Source: Cavia porcellus
Lineage: Eukaryota > Chordata > Mammalia > Rodentia > Caviidae
Direction of reading: 5' to 3'
NCBI RefSeq assembly: GCF_034190915.1
Contig: NW_026947485.1
Span: forward strand, 30,703,519 to 30,767,518
DNA length: 64,000 nucleotides
In this document: in pieces, positions 48,535 to 60,905 of the stretch
Layout: the number at the start of each line of letters is the position of its first letter
Position numbering within the stretch: position 1 is the first letter of the stretch
Made by a program: the position numbers and the translations under genes
Notes under the pieces: model-generated
What the model saw: the letters and a program-made list of their open reading frames with translations, nothing else
The model's database searches: none
Told to the model about the DNA's origin: nothing

Positions 48535-50035
48535 TAAACATCAATAGTCATTTTTCCTGCTTAATATGTTGATGGCTCCTTTACAGGGGTCAGGGACTAA
48601 ACTGATTCCCCATCCATGTTCCTTTATGTCTAGAAGGTAACAAAACACTGGGTGTTTCAGTTACTGTGTTGTCTGTGAACAACTTTGCTAAGTCTTAAGA
48701 AAGAGATAATGTAGAAAAGGCAGCCCCTTTGCACCTCATACCAATAATGAGTAATGTGGAGTGGCAGGAGTAGGCTTGTGTGTGTGCGCGCGCACACGCG
48801 CACTCACACACATGCATGTACACTGTGTCCTCCTTCCCTGCTGCTCACTAATAGGGAACTGGGATTTTAGTGCCCTTTTGTGCCATTGTGCTTTTAACTG
48901 CTGTTAAGATAAGGAGCAGTGTCCCTCCAGCTGTGCATAATAGTGTTGTAATTCCATCAAGGGGCTTTGATAACTTCATAAACCCTGACAGAAAAGCTTG
49001 AGTGGATTTTCATGTCACCATAACACCGAGATGGAATTACAGCCTTAATTTACTGGGTATACATTTTGGGGGTACATTACTTAATGTTAAATCCTGTTAA
49101 AAACAAATCAGCTGATGCCATCTGGCTGCTTTCATCTCACAGTGGCCTCTGAGTTCTCACACAGTCTCACATCTTTGTTCTTCACTGAGCTTCAGACAAT
49201 GATTATTTTCCTCATCCTCATAATTACTCTGATCACCACCCATGTACTTTTTAAAGTCTACAGTGTTTTCTTGTATGCAATCCTATTAGTCTCATAAGAG
49301 CTTAAATATTCGTACTTGCTTGTTGTCTGTGTACCTGAACTGAAATTCAGTTATTTGTATTTGGAGTAAATGTTTGTTAGCTGATTTTTAAGACTAAAAG
49401 CAAAGTGTGCACACTAACAACTTTCAGATAGAACAGGAAGGCATACAGTGAAATGTACCTTACTTTTCCTGGTCTCCCAAAGGCCCCTCCCACAGGAGAG
49501 CCCTGTTAATGGCCTCTTTTGCATTATTCCAACATTTTAAAATCACAAACCTTGATTTATAGCATTCCAGAAGAAATGTTGTACATTTATGTTTGGCTGG
49601 CTTTCTACTTGTCTATCTGCCTCTCTTTTCTGGGTATTCAAAATGATATTATCTGTTCCATGTCTTTAAAGTACTTAATTATATGTCCTAAGCTTCTGTC
49701 CATATCCTTAAAAGTACCTTTCTGTCAGTCTTTATAACTGTCACATAGGAATATCAGCCATGTAAAAGTCCGTTTTTCAGCTATTACTTTAGATCATAAA
49801 TTATATGAGTTAGGGTTATTCTAGAATGAGAGATAGTTTTACATTAGTCAGATTTTATCAGCACAGATCTCAGTTCATTCTATTAGAGAAAGAAGGAAGT
49901 TGATTGCTTGTTTTAAGTATGATTTCCCATAACCTGTGTTCAGTATAAAGCAGATCTTCTGATTGTCGTATTCCTGAGACTGGTGCGAGCCCACACAAGG
50001 AGTGGGCGTAGGGTGCAGGAAGGTTTCCTGGATCA
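48535..50035. other. Intronic stretch, candidate conserved region, no gene
   Basis: Apart from the purine-pyrimidine tract at 48777-48824 I recognise no repeat. The 48890-49130 part has a repeat-free, mixed-motif look often seen in conserved non-coding elements, but this is only an impression. Confidence 0.4.
48777..48824. repeat. Alternating purine-pyrimidine tract (Z-DNA-prone)
   Basis: 27 bases (48777-48803: TGTGTGTGTG, CGCGCGC, ACACGCGCAC) alternate strictly. One break follows, then about 20 more (48805-48824: CACACACATGCATGTACAC). The CG-rich core is self-complementary (GTGTGCGCGCGCACAC). Confidence 0.85.
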
Positions 50036-50039
50036 GGTA

Positions 50040-50180
50040 TGTGAGACTGGTTGTGTGATTTCTGATTCTCTGTGTTACTTAACCCATCTAAGATCTGTTT
50101 TCTCATCTGTAGAGTTCATCATATCTACCTCATATGAGTGTTGTGAACATCATTAAATGTGATGATGAGTCTTGGCTGGA
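50040..50180 (+). repeat. MIR SINE fragment
   Basis: 'GTGTTACTTAACCCATCTAA', 'GATCTGTTTTCTCATCTGTA', 'TACCTCATATGAGTGTTGTG', 'AACATCATTAAATGTGATGA' match sense MIR. Confidence 0.75.
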
Positions 50181-50214
50181 TAAGTGGTTTTATAAGTAAT
50201 CTGAAGCCCTTCAA

Positions 50215-50345
50215 GGTCTTGAGAATTATTAATTGAAATCTAGCATTCTAGGCTACTATGAATACATATTTGCCAAGGTAGAAGATGAATGCGTATTTGC
50301 CATGGTAGGAGAGAGAACATATTTGCTACTCAGCTGATAAAGTAA
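50215..50345 (+). repeat. Unclassified repeat, copy 1 (related to 52655-52775)
   Basis: A stretch beginning GAGAATTATTAATTG and running through 'CTAGCATTCTAGGCTACTAT', 'GAATACATATTTGCCAAGGT', 'TATTTGCCATGGTAGGAGAG', 'TTTGCTACTCAGCTGATAAA' resembles 52655-52775. It also has an internal duplication of the 'TATTTGCCA(A/T)GGTAG' word. Family unknown. Confidence 0.55.
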
Positions 50346-50929
50346 CTTTCCTTATAAGAGGCTGAGTATTTAATGGCTAGTGCCTTCAGTAACTTACCAT
50401 TTTGTGTTGTCCTCTAAACTACATGCTTTCAGTGTAATGAAACTGACTTTGAAACATGACTCTAGGAGCTGATACCACTGCTTTATAGTTACACATTGTT
50501 TGTTATTTTCTCTTACAGCCTGGCATATGGCCAGTGCTTTGTAAATCCTGGTTGATCTACAAATATGTGAACTTTGGATGTTGTATGAGGATGCCAGTAC
50601 ACAAAGCTGTCAATGAATTACAGAGTTTGGAAGAAATGTCTGCGATCTTAAGTGTGTGTTCCAACACACCTTCCAAAGCTATAGAACAGCATCTCTTTTT
50701 CAACAGAACACACTAGTGTAGATTTCCCAGTGTGCATCCCTTTTTAATTTAACTTTTGCTCTAATAGACTTCCCATGAGGTGTTGTGTGCTCTGTAAAGC
50801 AAAGAGGCTTCAGCAGGCTGACATACTTGCCTTGTACGTTGCAGTATGTTAAAATAAGAAAGGCAATGATAGATTTCTTAGGAAAACAAGTTTCTCCAAA
50901 GGACAAGGCTGTTAAGATAAATAGCACAT

Positions 50930-51300
50930 TTTGACGAGACAACAGGGTAATGCCCACGCTCACCCGTGCACAGTCCTGAGCAGGCAGAACTGTCATTTGG
51001 AAAATACACTACTGTCCCTAGAGGATACTGCTCTGCATCTCCCTGGCGGGAATCTGTGGGGGAGGGCGGGAAGTTCCATTAACCCAGCTGATGTGCAAAG
51101 GTGGTAACAGACAATGTGAATCTGCGAACTGCTCCGTGGAGGCTGCCCCTGCAGAAGTGAAGAGGAACAGACAAATCAGCGTAATGTCACCGACTGGCGG
51201 GGTCAGCCCCTCTCTGGAACATTAGCCAGGGTGACTTAGGAAGAGCCGGATAAAGCATTGGAGGGCATTGCTTTTGTCTGTCACGGTGAAGCAGAAGTTT
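50930..51300. other. Intronic GC-richer segment, candidate regulatory element
   Basis: A locally GC- and CpG-richer block (for example CTGGCGGGAATCTGTGGGGG, CACCGACTGGCGGGGTCAGC) with no repeat match, in an otherwise AT-rich intron. It could be an enhancer or other conserved element. There is no direct evidence for function. Confidence 0.3.
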
Positions 51301-52289
51301 GTATTTCAGCACTGCACAGATCAATATTACAGTCCTGGAGGCAGCTCTCTTTTTAAGTTAGTGAAGCTACCATTGTTGACAAATTTCTTCTTTTAAAATA
51401 AAATCTTATTTCACTCCTATTACCCATGCCCAAAGCCAAACAAAATAAAGCAAATGAAATGAATAGGCTTTTCTTTAGGTCTCTACCCATCTGTTTTTTT
51501 TTTTTTACTATACATACTTTGGAAGCTCTTTCTAGGATTTTGGGAGCTGACATTATTTTTGACTAATATTTTTCTGGGTGATTATTTGTATAAGTTTTCT
51601 CACTCGTTGCCTGCTTACTGTGTTGGTGGCATCTTATCCCTTCCAAAGGAAGTTAGGATGTAGTCCATTACTTTTGACCAAAGCACTAGAGAACTTCATT
51701 CAGAAAAGATGCAGGCACACTTCCTTGTTCTTGCAGGTTATACATTTTATTGTTTAAGTTATTTTCAGAAATGTAGACCATCCATTGGTACTTCTGTATA
51801 TTTAAGAAATAATATATTTTATATTTTATTCTTGTTATGAGTTTCTTAAATCTCAAGTGCAGAGTTGAATTAATTGTTACTATGAACTAACTCACATCAG
51901 AGCACATTGTCATCTCTAGTCTGAGAAAACCCTTGCTCTTGCCCTTGTGAAGTTTCCTTCATCTTCATTTTCCATTCTCATTTCCTCTCTTCTTATAGGC
52001 ACTAACTTTAATACGCTTATGATAGGTTCTGAAATCTGTAAGTATCCTTGTAAAATACATAGCTGTTTGCCTGTGTCACTCATGGGAAAACCAAGACTTA
52101 AAATTGTGATGGAACCAAGAAACAATGATGGCTTCCAATAAATGTAGCTTCCAGTTAGCTTTTAAAAAGGACACCCACAGGTAAATATGAGAAATGGGTG
52201 ACAAAACAAAAAAATCTCAAGGAATAAAGGTATTCCCTTTTTTGGCAATATTTTTAAAGATCTATGTTTTTCACATACTTCATCTTTGC

Positions 52290-53150
52290 TTCTAAGTGCT
52301 ACATAGCATTCAGTGGTAGAAACCTACTCATTTTATTTATCTATTACCATAGTCAATTTTAGAATATTTTCATCATCCCAGAAAGACACCTGACACCCTT
52401 AAGGCGTCGCTTCTCATCCTACCTCCCCTTAATCTTAGACATCGTGAGTACTTTCTGTTTTTATGGATTTGCCTATTCTAAACATTTCTTATAAAGGGAA
52501 TCAGACCCTGTGTGATCTGTTGTGCCTTCACTGGGTAGAACTTTTTGTTGTTCATTCACATTGTAGCATGTGTCAGAATTCCATTCCTTTTAATCATCCA
52601 ATAGTATTTCATTTTGTAGATATCTCACACTTTCTTCATTGATGGTAGCTCCAAAGTTCTGAGAATTACTGAGTCAAACCTAGCCTTCCAGGTCATGATA
52701 AATGTAGATTTGCCATGGTAAGAGAGAAGACTTTTTTTTTTTTTTTGCTATTCAACTGATAACTTTAACTGATTCAGTCATATCCTATGTGAGCTTCCAT
52801 TTATATTCCTTCTCAAGCATTCCATAAATATCAGAGGGATGCTTTATCTTGGTTACCATCCTGGGAGGGAGCTGAATGAGACTCACACAGCTTATGTATG
52901 TTTGATTTCCCTAACTCCACCTCAGAATGACTGTAGAAATGAATGCCATCATGACATGTGATTCCTAGATAGCCACCAATATTTATATTTAATTGTCTTT
53001 CTTCTTTTCTGTTTTTGTTTGCATTTATCTGATTACTAGTAAGCATGAGCATCTTTCCATGTACCACTGAACTTTCTCTTTTTTGGATTCCTATTCATAT
53101 TTCACATTCATTTTCTATTGGATGCACTTTTTATTGATTCTCAGGGAATA
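52290..53150 (-). repeat. Old L1 fragments, antisense
   Basis: 52290-52640 follows the complement of an old L1 (L1ME/HAL1-like) 3' region: 'TTTATGGATTTGCCTATTCT', 'AAACATTTCTTATAAAGGGA', 'TCAGACCCTGTGTGATCTGT', 'TCACATTGTAGCATGTGTCA'. 53000-53150 continues with 'GCATTTATCTGATTACTAGT' and 'AAGCATGAGCATCTTTCCAT'. The piece between (52655-52775) is a copy of an unclassified repeat. Confidence 0.72.
52655..52775 (+). repeat. Unclassified repeat, copy 2 (related to 50215-50345)
   Basis: 'TCTGAGAATTACTGAGTC', 'CTAGCCTTCCAGGTCATGAT', 'AAATGTAGATTTGCCATGGT', 'AAGAGAGAAGAC', then T16 and 'GCTATTCAACTGATAACTTT' parallel the copy 2.4 kb upstream in the same orientation. Confidence 0.55.
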
Positions 53151-53154
53151 TAGA

Positions 53155-55485
53155 GAGACAAAGGAAAAAGCTAACAAATTTTAAGTTGTGATAGAGCCAG
53201 AAGAAAACCAAAAACAAATGTTAGCAATAACTTAGAAGAAAAACCCACGTGTACATATAAGAAAAATATGGAGCAAATCTTCAAAATAGATCACAAGGAA
53301 TCCACTATTTATAGCTACAAAGATTCAGAGTGTATCTTTCCGGATTTCTGCATTTTTAATTCAGATCATGGTTTTGTTTCTCCAAGTAGCAGGCTCAAAG
53401 ATAGACTTGCATGAAACGTGTAGGGCGTGGGGCAGTGATGCCCTTTTTCCTGTCTATCTGTGCTACGTATGAAATGGTGTTTGCAAGTGGCAGGAATCTG
53501 TCAAGTTATTGCTGAATACTGCTTTGTTCAGATTTACTGGAAAGGTGATGAAGGTCAAGGAAACTGCCTCCTCTGGCTGTGTCAAAATGATGAGAGCTGG
53601 GGAAAGGATTCAGACAGAACAGTTCTCAGTGTTCAGTTCACCATGTAGCCACCATCGTTCAATGATACACTCACTGGGAGGATGACCTGGAATAGGAATA
53701 GGATGTCCTTGAAGTTGTTTTTATCTTCTGTTTTATCTTTCGTTGCAGGTCAGGAGGCCACATCTTACTTTTGGCAGGGCCACTTTACCCCTTAACAGTG
53801 AGGATGGCAGAAAAAAAGCTCACCTCGATTTAAAGATCTTTAAATGCTCTTTAAGATCCATCTCTTTAAGGTCCTTCTTGAAGAACTTCTTCTCTTTGCC
53901 ATTTGGTAATTACTTCTTGCTTTATTCAGGAATCTGCGGACTGATGAAAGCCTACAGATATGTCTATATCTAATCTATATCTATTTCCATTCCTATACAT
54001 ACATGTGTTTCATTCATATAGTGAGAGATAGGAGCTACGGAACTGGCAAATATGAAGTCTACAGAGCAGGCCATTAGGCTAAAAATTTAGGTAAAGGATT
54101 GAGGTAGTCTTGAGTTGAAGATTCTTACAACAGAAACTTAGGTAAAGTTTCTATGTTGCAGTCTTGAGGCAGAATCCCTTCTTTGGGAAACCTGTCTTTC
54201 ACTTTTAACATTTTCAATTGATTGAACAAGACCCACTCACATTATGGAGTGTAATCTTCTGTCAATCACAAGTGAAAAAAACCTTCCTGGAAATACCTAG
54301 ATTTTTGTTTGATCAAATAACTAATCCTCATAGCCTACCGCACTGACTTATAAGATTGGCCATCTACCTCTGGACACTTATTGTCTGAACCACTGGTTTG
54401 ACCCAGAATGATATACAAGCAAGCTAGTGACATGTCTAGCATTGTCTTCTTTTGATGCTTAATTTTCTAAGTTTATACATTTTTCTTTCCAAGACCATGA
54501 GGACAAAGACCATGCTTACAGTGCTTATGGGCTTCTTGGCGTACCTAATGGGGTGCTTCACCTATCTTACTTAATAAACCACTGTTCACAAATGAATGCA
54601 CAGAAAGAGTGGCATTTTGAAGATAACATCAGGTTGGGTTTCATATTTGCAATTGAGAATAAAACTTTGGTATTTTTATTCCTCAGTTACAAACCAAAAA
54701 GCTTCAACACATTCTCTAGGCAATTCTTCATTGTTTAGTTAGATATATTTTGTGATCAGATAATCATTTCAATTTTCACCTCTAGCATCAACTTGAATTT
54801 AAACTACAAAATCAACCCATGAATTTGATGCTATTCTATACAATAGAATAATCTGGTCTTCTGTACAATAGAACATTTGAGCTTTGGTAAAATATCTTGA
54901 AGATTCCGTTTGATTCATGTAGGCCTATTTTCTCTAGCCCTTTTTAGCCTCGTGTTCCATATGTTTTGCAACTAAGAGCACGGTGCCTTTAACATACACT
55001 GTGGTGTTGCTTCCAAACTTTGGCAAACTCCAAAAGACCTTGGTCCCATGGGCTTCTTAATAATCAATGAAGTATCTCTTAATATGTTTTAAATTGTCTC
55101 ATTCAGGCTTATCCAATAAATGCTTAGTGACATATGACATTGACTCTACCACCTTATAAGTGAAGAATAATCACAACAGATAATTAAGTACTAGGGCAAG
55201 GGTAGGGCCAAAAAAAATTTTTGGGAAGGTTAAACATGCAGAACTATCTGACTCTGGGTCTTATGTGTGTTGGGAACTTTCCAAAATTCAGAACATAGAA
55301 ATCCCCATGATGCTAGCTCAGTGGATTTCCAAACCATCTGAATCTCTGCTGACCTTTGGAAAACATAGCAGCTTCTTCTTGTACTCACAGAACCAGCTGT
55401 CCTATGGGTTGATTAACCCAAATTATGTTTTTTCCCAATTGTTTTTGTTAAATATTACTACAAATCATATTCTCTATCAGTTTTC
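53155..55485. other. Intronic stretch with no recognised gene
   Basis: 53160-53300 has word similarity to 52095-52210 ('TTGTGATAGAGCCAGAAGAA' against 'TTGTGATGGAACCAAGAAAC'), so another old repeat copy may exist here. Nothing else was recognised. Confidence 0.45.
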
Positions 55486-55488
55486 TCT

Positions 55489-56022
55489 AAGCCAGAAGTT
55501 CTCAGCCTTTCTCAGTTCCAGACAGCCTCAAATTTTTCTGGCATGCCCAGACCAAAAGAAGTTCCATCCTGTTCTTCTTACTAAATATAAAGTTTAATTG
55601 CATAATAAGTACATAAGCTTCTTAGTTGCAATTTGAAATAAATAATATGCAGATAATAAAAGAATAAGAATAACTTTTTATTTCATTTTCAACCACAAGC
55701 ACTTTTTTTGTAAAATGTATGTCCTGTCAGGATCTTCACAGTGTGACAAACTTGTCACACTCAGATGGGACGCCACCACCCTCATTTTCTGTTTTCTGTT
55801 TACTTTGCATGGTACTGCTTTTCAGCACAGAAACCACTAAATTTCAGCCTTTTGAAGATGTGATACAATCTAAAGTTGTGTAGTATACGGTGACATTGAA
55901 ACACTGACAACATCACAGATGTTAAGGATTGCTGTGTGTCCGTAGAAATGTAAGATATCTACGGACACTCCTGTGAGTGCAGCACCTCTGGGTCACCTAA
56001 GGGTGCAGTTTGGGAACTGTAA
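55489..56022. mobile_element. Possible hAT-type DNA transposon relic with perfect hairpins
   Basis: The left edge CAGAAGTTCTCAGCCTTTCT and right edge GTGCAGTTTGGGAACTG resemble the two ends of mammalian hAT elements (CAGTGGTTCTCAA...TTGGGAACCACTG). Inside are two exact inverted repeats: GTGTGACAA/TTGTCACAC at 55741-55760 and GTGTCCGTAGA/TCTACGGACAC at 55936-55946 and 55958-55968. No transposase frame is visible, so it would be non-autonomous. Family not identified. Confidence 0.4.
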
Positions 56023-56024
56023 CA

Positions 56025-59000
56025 TTACACATTAAATGCGAATCATTAAATGCACCATTAAACTCTGTCAAATCAAAGAGGAATGGGAGTGAGTTTTCTA
56101 CTTCCGATTGAACTTTTTCTGTATATTCTGAGATTGCTTCTCTCCACACCTAGTTACACTTCACACTCATAGGACAATCTATGCTCATGTTCAGATAGTA
56201 TTTTTCCTCTTCTCTAGTTCTCTACCTTTTAAAATACACGCAGCCTGTTGTTTCCTTTCCTGACACCTTAAGAATGACCACAATAGTCTTTTGGCTTGGT
56301 GAGGAGTGATGATGTTTATTTCATCAGTTGACTGTTATTTTCAACTTCCTGGTGTTTGTTTGTTTTCTTGTTAGCTATTATTAAGCACCTGATGTGTGAG
56401 AAACGTGGTACACAACCTTGATGTGGAGAAAGTGCTATTTTTGCTCAGACATCGCATGCAGTGGCACTCCCTACTTCTGCCTAGACCCTTTGGTATTTGT
56501 GAACCAGTAAAGGCCATATGGATGTGCCAGAGCTCATCAGTCACTTGGTTGGTTTCACATGGCTGTCCCCTTCCCTCTTGGGTAGATTTTAAACACTGCT
56601 TTGTTTTTTTTTTTAAAGAAGTCTCATGACATCACTAAGCATTGGGCTCAACAATATTTTATCGTTATGCCCTTTGCTGACAAGGACTGGGCTCCTGCCA
56701 CTGTTTCTGTTCCTCTTCCTCCTTTTCTTCCTCCCCACCCTTCTCTGCTCTTTCTCCTCCTCCTCTTGTTCTTCCTTCTGTTCATGCTTCTGCTTTTTGT
56801 TCTCCCATTAACATTTCCATTGTTTCCGTTGGGATATTTCAGTTCCAAAGAGCCAAATATTCAACACTAAGCCCATTGCATGAGTCCCTGTAGTAGCTGG
56901 TGTCAGGGTCATTTCCCCAAATCCGTGAACCTGGAACATTTTCCTGTTGGACAGAGACTGGGAATGGCACATGGACAGCCCTGTTGTGGAGGTGGCTGGT
57001 GTGAAGTTCATCTTCCACACTTCCTCGGCTTCCCAGTATAGGAAGAGATTTTCGGAGATGCGGTCTCGCTCTCTTTAGTCCCTTGTCTCTTCTCCCATTT
57101 CTTTCCCCAGGGGGACCCCCATCTTCCATCTTTCTGATCAGCCCCTTCCTCTCTTAACTCCCCTGCTCCAATTCTGCACTGCTTCTTTGACTCCAGCCTA
57201 TAAAAGGTCCTCATGGTTGTCCGCAGTCAGGTGGATGTGGCCATAACTCCCGCATGATATCAATAACGCATGCTAGTGAAGCCAGTGAGGTAATTTTCCC
57301 TGAAGCTCTAAATATAATTTAACAAGTTAAACACTGTAACATTGTGGTGAATGCGCTATTAAGGGACTGTAAATTGCTTACATAGCATCAATAAACACAG
57401 TGCCCTCCAGCGAGGGGCTGTTAAGAGTTTATAATCTAAAGCAGCAGTTGGAGTATCACCCTGAGGCTCCAGCTTCGAGTTAGATAAAAAACAAAGTGGC
57501 TGAAGGCTGAAGTTCATGCCAAGTGTACATAGGAACACCACACGCTTTAGGGGGTAATTACTTTTTGAATGCTTGATGTGGATTTGCTGAGAAACACATC
57601 TGTTATCAAATTGCCAATGATTAATTTGATTCTTCCACAGAAAACAGGGGGAGGTGAGGTTGATGGTTCCAACTGGTATAGAGGTCCTGCTGGAGACTGA
57701 TTTTATGTGATAATTTTTGGATATGAATAAAATGTTTTATGTGGCCTTCTTTTACGCATTGGCATACACACCATAGGACTGAGTACAGAAAAGGTTTTGC
57801 ACAATCACATTATCTTGGGTATTATTGAAAAGAATGCAGACTTTTAGAAGTTAATGGCCTCTTTTGGAAGCAATATTATTCATTTTTCAGATTTTGCAAG
57901 AACCAAAGTTTCCTTCTCCATTTTTTCCTTTTCCTGATATCCAGCCATCCCCTATCCAACCATCCAAGCACTTGCACAAAATATACTCCTTCAACAATTC
58001 ATTCCTGGGCTCACATTCTCAGCCAACTGGTGACTAACCCTTTTTGTGTTTTACTGTTATCCAAAGTATTTTCTCTAAAACATTTGTGTTAGAACATTAG
58101 AGCTGAAAAGCTCTTAGTGTTTTATAAATATTACTCATTAATCATCATGACCATCAGACTGACAGTGTTTGGCCATATATTCAAAAGTGGTAAGAAGAGA
58201 AAGCTCTGGATGTTCTGGGGACATGGAGAGGTTGCTTGGTTAGTGGGGATTGTTGGGGAAGGGTACAGGCCATTACAGACAGTAGACCGTCCCTCACCCC
58301 ATCCTTGACTTGACACCTTAGGGTCAGCAGGCATCTTGTGATTTCCTGTGTATGCTGTTTTGATTTCCAACCAGCTAACTAAGGTAAAGTTTAAGCCTGA
58401 GTAGAAGCTTCTGAGGAGGACAAAGAGAATCTTCGTGTCCTTATATGACAAAGACACAGTAACCAGGCTCTCTCCTGGGCAGTCTTGTACGTGTCTTTCT
58501 ACCTGATTGGCCCACATCTTTCCAGCCACCTGCCACAAATCTTGTGACTTTGTGTATCAGTGTTTATCTTACCTGGTTTCTTCAGCAGCATGGGATTGTT
58601 TCTAGAGGTGACAGAAGCAGGCGGATGATACAGGATAATTTGGTCTGGGGTGTCCAGTATAGTAAGGGGTAGCTTTGGTTCTCCAGCTGAGTTGAAATTA
58701 ATTCTCTATAGTGAAGTTTGAAGTAGACAATTTCCAGAGATCCTTCTTAGGCATTTGATTTCTAAAACTGCTTCCAGCTGGTCTAGGCATCTTTACCAGG
58801 AAAGGTTGCTCTTCAGGAGATGTTTCCACTGATGCCACGTCTAGCTCTTCCTGGATCTCTGAGCACAGTGGATCCAATTTAGTGTTTTTCTGACAGCATC
58901 TTTCATACCAGTGAGATAATGCTCAAGGTGGGTTTCTTTGGTGTAGATGAGAAATTATGAAAACACTGAGATCAAAACAAAATTCCAACTGACTCTCAGG

Positions 59001-60859
59001 CTCCTCCAGTTAATTTTTAAACTCTCTAACACAGTGAGACTCCCCACTTCCCACCACCTTGAATTTTTTTCATAAAACACAATCCAAATATATCATGGGA
59101 GATGCACCATAGCTTTACTTTCTTTCAAGTAATGCATTTTTGTGTAAACACGTTGTTTATGAAAGAGCCTTTCATGGATGCTTTGTGTTGCTTTTGCACA
59201 AGAAAATACATTTGAAAAGAATTCTCCCCAGCCTGGCATGTAATGTTTCATTAGCCAACATAACCTTGTTTATTTGCTTTTTAAAATTTTATTTGGGAAA
59301 GGAAATCAATTTGCACCCCTGACATGCTGCCAGGTTCCTGTTTATAAGCACACAATAGGCAGCTTGGAGGGGGTAAAAATATATAGTTTATGATTTCAGC
59401 ATTAAGTATGACACAATCTGTATATGAAACCATAGAGGCGATTGTGTTTTCCTGTCCCTGCAGCCACACTTTGCAGCTTAAGCTTTTTATCAGAGCACTG
59501 TTCCAGTGTGCACAGAATCAACGTCTTTAATTGTGCCGGGCACTTTTTTAAGCATGAGAATTGTCAGAACAAATGCAGCTCTTTGCTTTTTTTTTATAGG
59601 GTGTGGCTTTTGAGGGGTTTTTGTTTATGAGTAAATACTATAAATCTCTTGGCGTTGGCATTATAATTGTGTTGTATTTGAGGGAAGCTTGAAGTGCCTT
59701 TCCTGTTAAACTAACAGTGTCCTTAGGTCTCTGGTCTTCCGAGACTTCAGCTGTTGGACCTGATGACCAGGGTGTCCATCAAGGAGAATCCCTTTGCCTT
59801 CCCTCCAGCCCCCTAGAGGTTGTGCCAAGCAGGTGGTCACCTGCTGAACTTCGCCCTAACTCCTGCCTCCTTTAGTAGTCCCTCAGCATTCTTCTTCTCC
59901 AAAATGAAGTAATTTCCTTATTGGGTGAACATATTTCAGCCCAAATAAGAACAAACTATAAGGTCATTTTTCCCTCTTGGCAGAACTAACACATCTAATC
60001 TGCCAGTTGTTGAATGAGAAGTCTAGTAATCCAGATTCTAGTGCTGCCTCTTCTTAGGTAAGGAACTCTGATCTCTATTTTCTTCTTTGTGAAATCACGG
60101 CGTTGAATTTAAGGTGCTCTCTGGTATCTTTCAAATGTAAAGTTCCAAGAACAGCTACCTAGAAGTATCATACAAAAATCTCTACCTGAGATTTGCAGTT
60201 CCTTCCTGTATTGCAGCTTGTGCTGAAGCTCCAAGCTCCTGTTTTAAGTTTATCCATCCGAAGTCTTGACTCTGTTCCTGTTAATAATTTCTCTTTCCCT
60301 TTTCCTGCCCCAGCTTCCTGAGAATTAGTACTTTTTTTTTTTACTTTGGTGTATCTGTTTTATTTTTTTCTTGTTGCTTTTCAGTTTTTTAAGTTAGAGG
60401 GAAAACCTAATAATTAAATCCTTCATATTAAAGGTGGTATAACTCCACAGACCAACACCCTTTTGGTTGCAGACACTATGCCTCGAGGTGAGGAAGAATC
60501 TATTTCTGTCCACCCTGCTATTCACCAGGTCAGCTGAATAGCAGCCACAGCCTCTCACTGAAGGCCCGGAAGGCTTTCCCAGTTTTCTTCAGTGACCACT
60601 AATATGACTGAGCCTGCTACAAACTCTAGGTGTGCTCACTGCATGGATCTACAGTATTCTCATGCATCAGCCAAGGAGGAGGAACTCAGACTTCAGGGAG
60701 AGCTTGAATACAAGGGGAATCTTTCATTATTCATCTGCACTAGTAATTAGAGAGTACTACTGAATAGATATAATTGGATCCTGTCACAAAAAAATAAGAT
60801 AAAAGACCATAAGCACCACCTCCCCTTCCATTCTGGCTGAGTGTTCCTCCCCACTCTTT

Positions 60860-60860
<1 letters not shown>
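56025..60860. other. Repeat-poor intronic stretch, candidate conserved elements, no gene
   Basis: Apart from a pyrimidine-rich tract (about 56700-56815) and a weak MIR-like piece (60020-60110) I see no repeats. 57220-57720 and 59290-59660 have dense, repeat-free, mixed motifs (for example a TAATTA core at 57556-57561, GATTAATTTGATT near 57620, and a CTTTTTATC/TTTTTTTTATAG context near 59590). They are reasonable candidates for intronic enhancers, but this is inference. Confidence 0.4.
56700..56815 (+). repeat. Pyrimidine-rich tract
   Basis: TTCCTCCTTTTCTTCCTCCC and CTCCTCCTCCTCTTG units. The short open frames across it are low-complexity. Confidence 0.85.

Positions 60861-60900
<40 letters not shown>
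60861..60900 (-). repeat. Poly(A) tail of the half-L1 (T40 on + strand)
   Basis: Forty uninterrupted T on the + strand, directly beyond the AATAAA-containing 3' end of the element. An unmutated tail is a mark of recent retrotransposition. Confidence 0.95.

Positions 60901-60905
<5 letters not shown>

Noticed and set aside
56601..56870. 89-codon Leu/Phe-rich frame as a membrane peptide
   Set aside because: It is the translation of a pyrimidine-rich simple tract.
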